DNA of 64,000 nt from Rostratula benghalensis (taxonomy: Eukaryota; Chordata; Aves; Charadriiformes; Rostratulidae). Position 1 is the stretch's first letter, and every line of letters starts with the position of its first letter. The notes under the pieces are model-generated. The model did not search any database. It worked only from the letters and a program-made list of their open reading frames with translations, and had not been told where the DNA came from. Shown piece by piece: positions 63,773 to 64,000 of the stretch. Made by a program: the position numbers and the translations under genes. Location of the stretch: the NCBI GenBank assembly GCA_013399305.1, contig VXAI01000477.1:248001-312000 (forward strand). Reading direction: 5' to 3'.

Positions 63773-64000
63773 TTTTCCCCCCTCCTTGTAAGAAGATCAA
63801 TGGGAAGTGAAGTTTATGAGAAGAAAAGACGCTAAGTAGCGTTTGGATCAACGCTGCCACTTTGAGCAGAGACCACTTTTAGCTGGAGGGATCCAGAGCA
63901 ATCTGGTCCCTCCAAACTGGTTTTGGTGAGAGACAGGTGGTAGGAAGGTGCTTAAATGTTACTGCCTGTCTAATTGTTATTCTTGCTTTGTGTTTTAACC
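63773..64000 (+). other. Intronic DNA to the window end
   Basis: Nothing is recognised in this last stretch. Confidence 0.6.

Noticed and set aside
1..64000. tRNA, rRNA, snRNA, CRISPR or bacterial-type systems
   Set aside because: No matching signature was noticed. The sequence is plainly vertebrate nuclear DNA, though small snoRNA or microRNA genes cannot be excluded by eye.

Overview
This window is vertebrate genomic DNA and almost certainly from a bird. It is AT-leaning and has no prokaryotic gene layout. Its only recognisable interspersed repeats are CR1 LINE fragments of the avian type, and repeats cover only a few percent of the window. It contains one confidently recognised piece of a protein-coding gene: the 5' end of ARHGAP32 (p250GAP / RICS / PX-RICS, a Rho-family GTPase-activating protein), read on the + strand.

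Layout. Positions 1-28,400 hold no recognisable exon. This is upstream sequence, or possibly an intron of a longer ARHGAP32 transcript. It carries a few local oddities: a CpG-dense pocket near 21.06-21.11 kb, a GT/AT/AC palindrome at 20.82-20.86 kb, a purine-rich tract at 22.3-22.5 kb, and a weak candidate terminal exon at 18.76-18.89 kb. A CpG island at about 28.43-28.96 kb looks like a promoter. It contains a first coding exon (28,860-28,963) with a good start context, an in-frame upstream stop and a consensus splice donor. That exon ends in phase 2. About 24 kb downstream, the exon at 52,929-53,037 has a consensus acceptor, completes the split codon, and encodes the pre-PX segment that I recognise as ARHGAP32. 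The next exon, which should begin with the ARGADVPEIPG-like segment, is not in the window. The PX, SH3 and RhoGAP domains must lie beyond 64,000.

The intron from 28,964 to 52,928 and the start of the following intron hold all eight CR1 fragments I can see. They also hold a possible solo LTR, several microsatellites, an exact 3 x 43 bp tandem repeat and one assembly gap of 96 Ns. The first 31.7 kb has no CR1 that I can recognise.

I found no RNA gene, CRISPR array, operon or new multi-gene system. Almost all long open frames here are chance frames, low-complexity frames or frames inside CR1 copies. The most useful observation is the apparent alternative ARHGAP32 N-terminus driven from the 28.4-28.9 kb CpG island. 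A second, tiny, in-phase first exon may lie at 28.4 kb.
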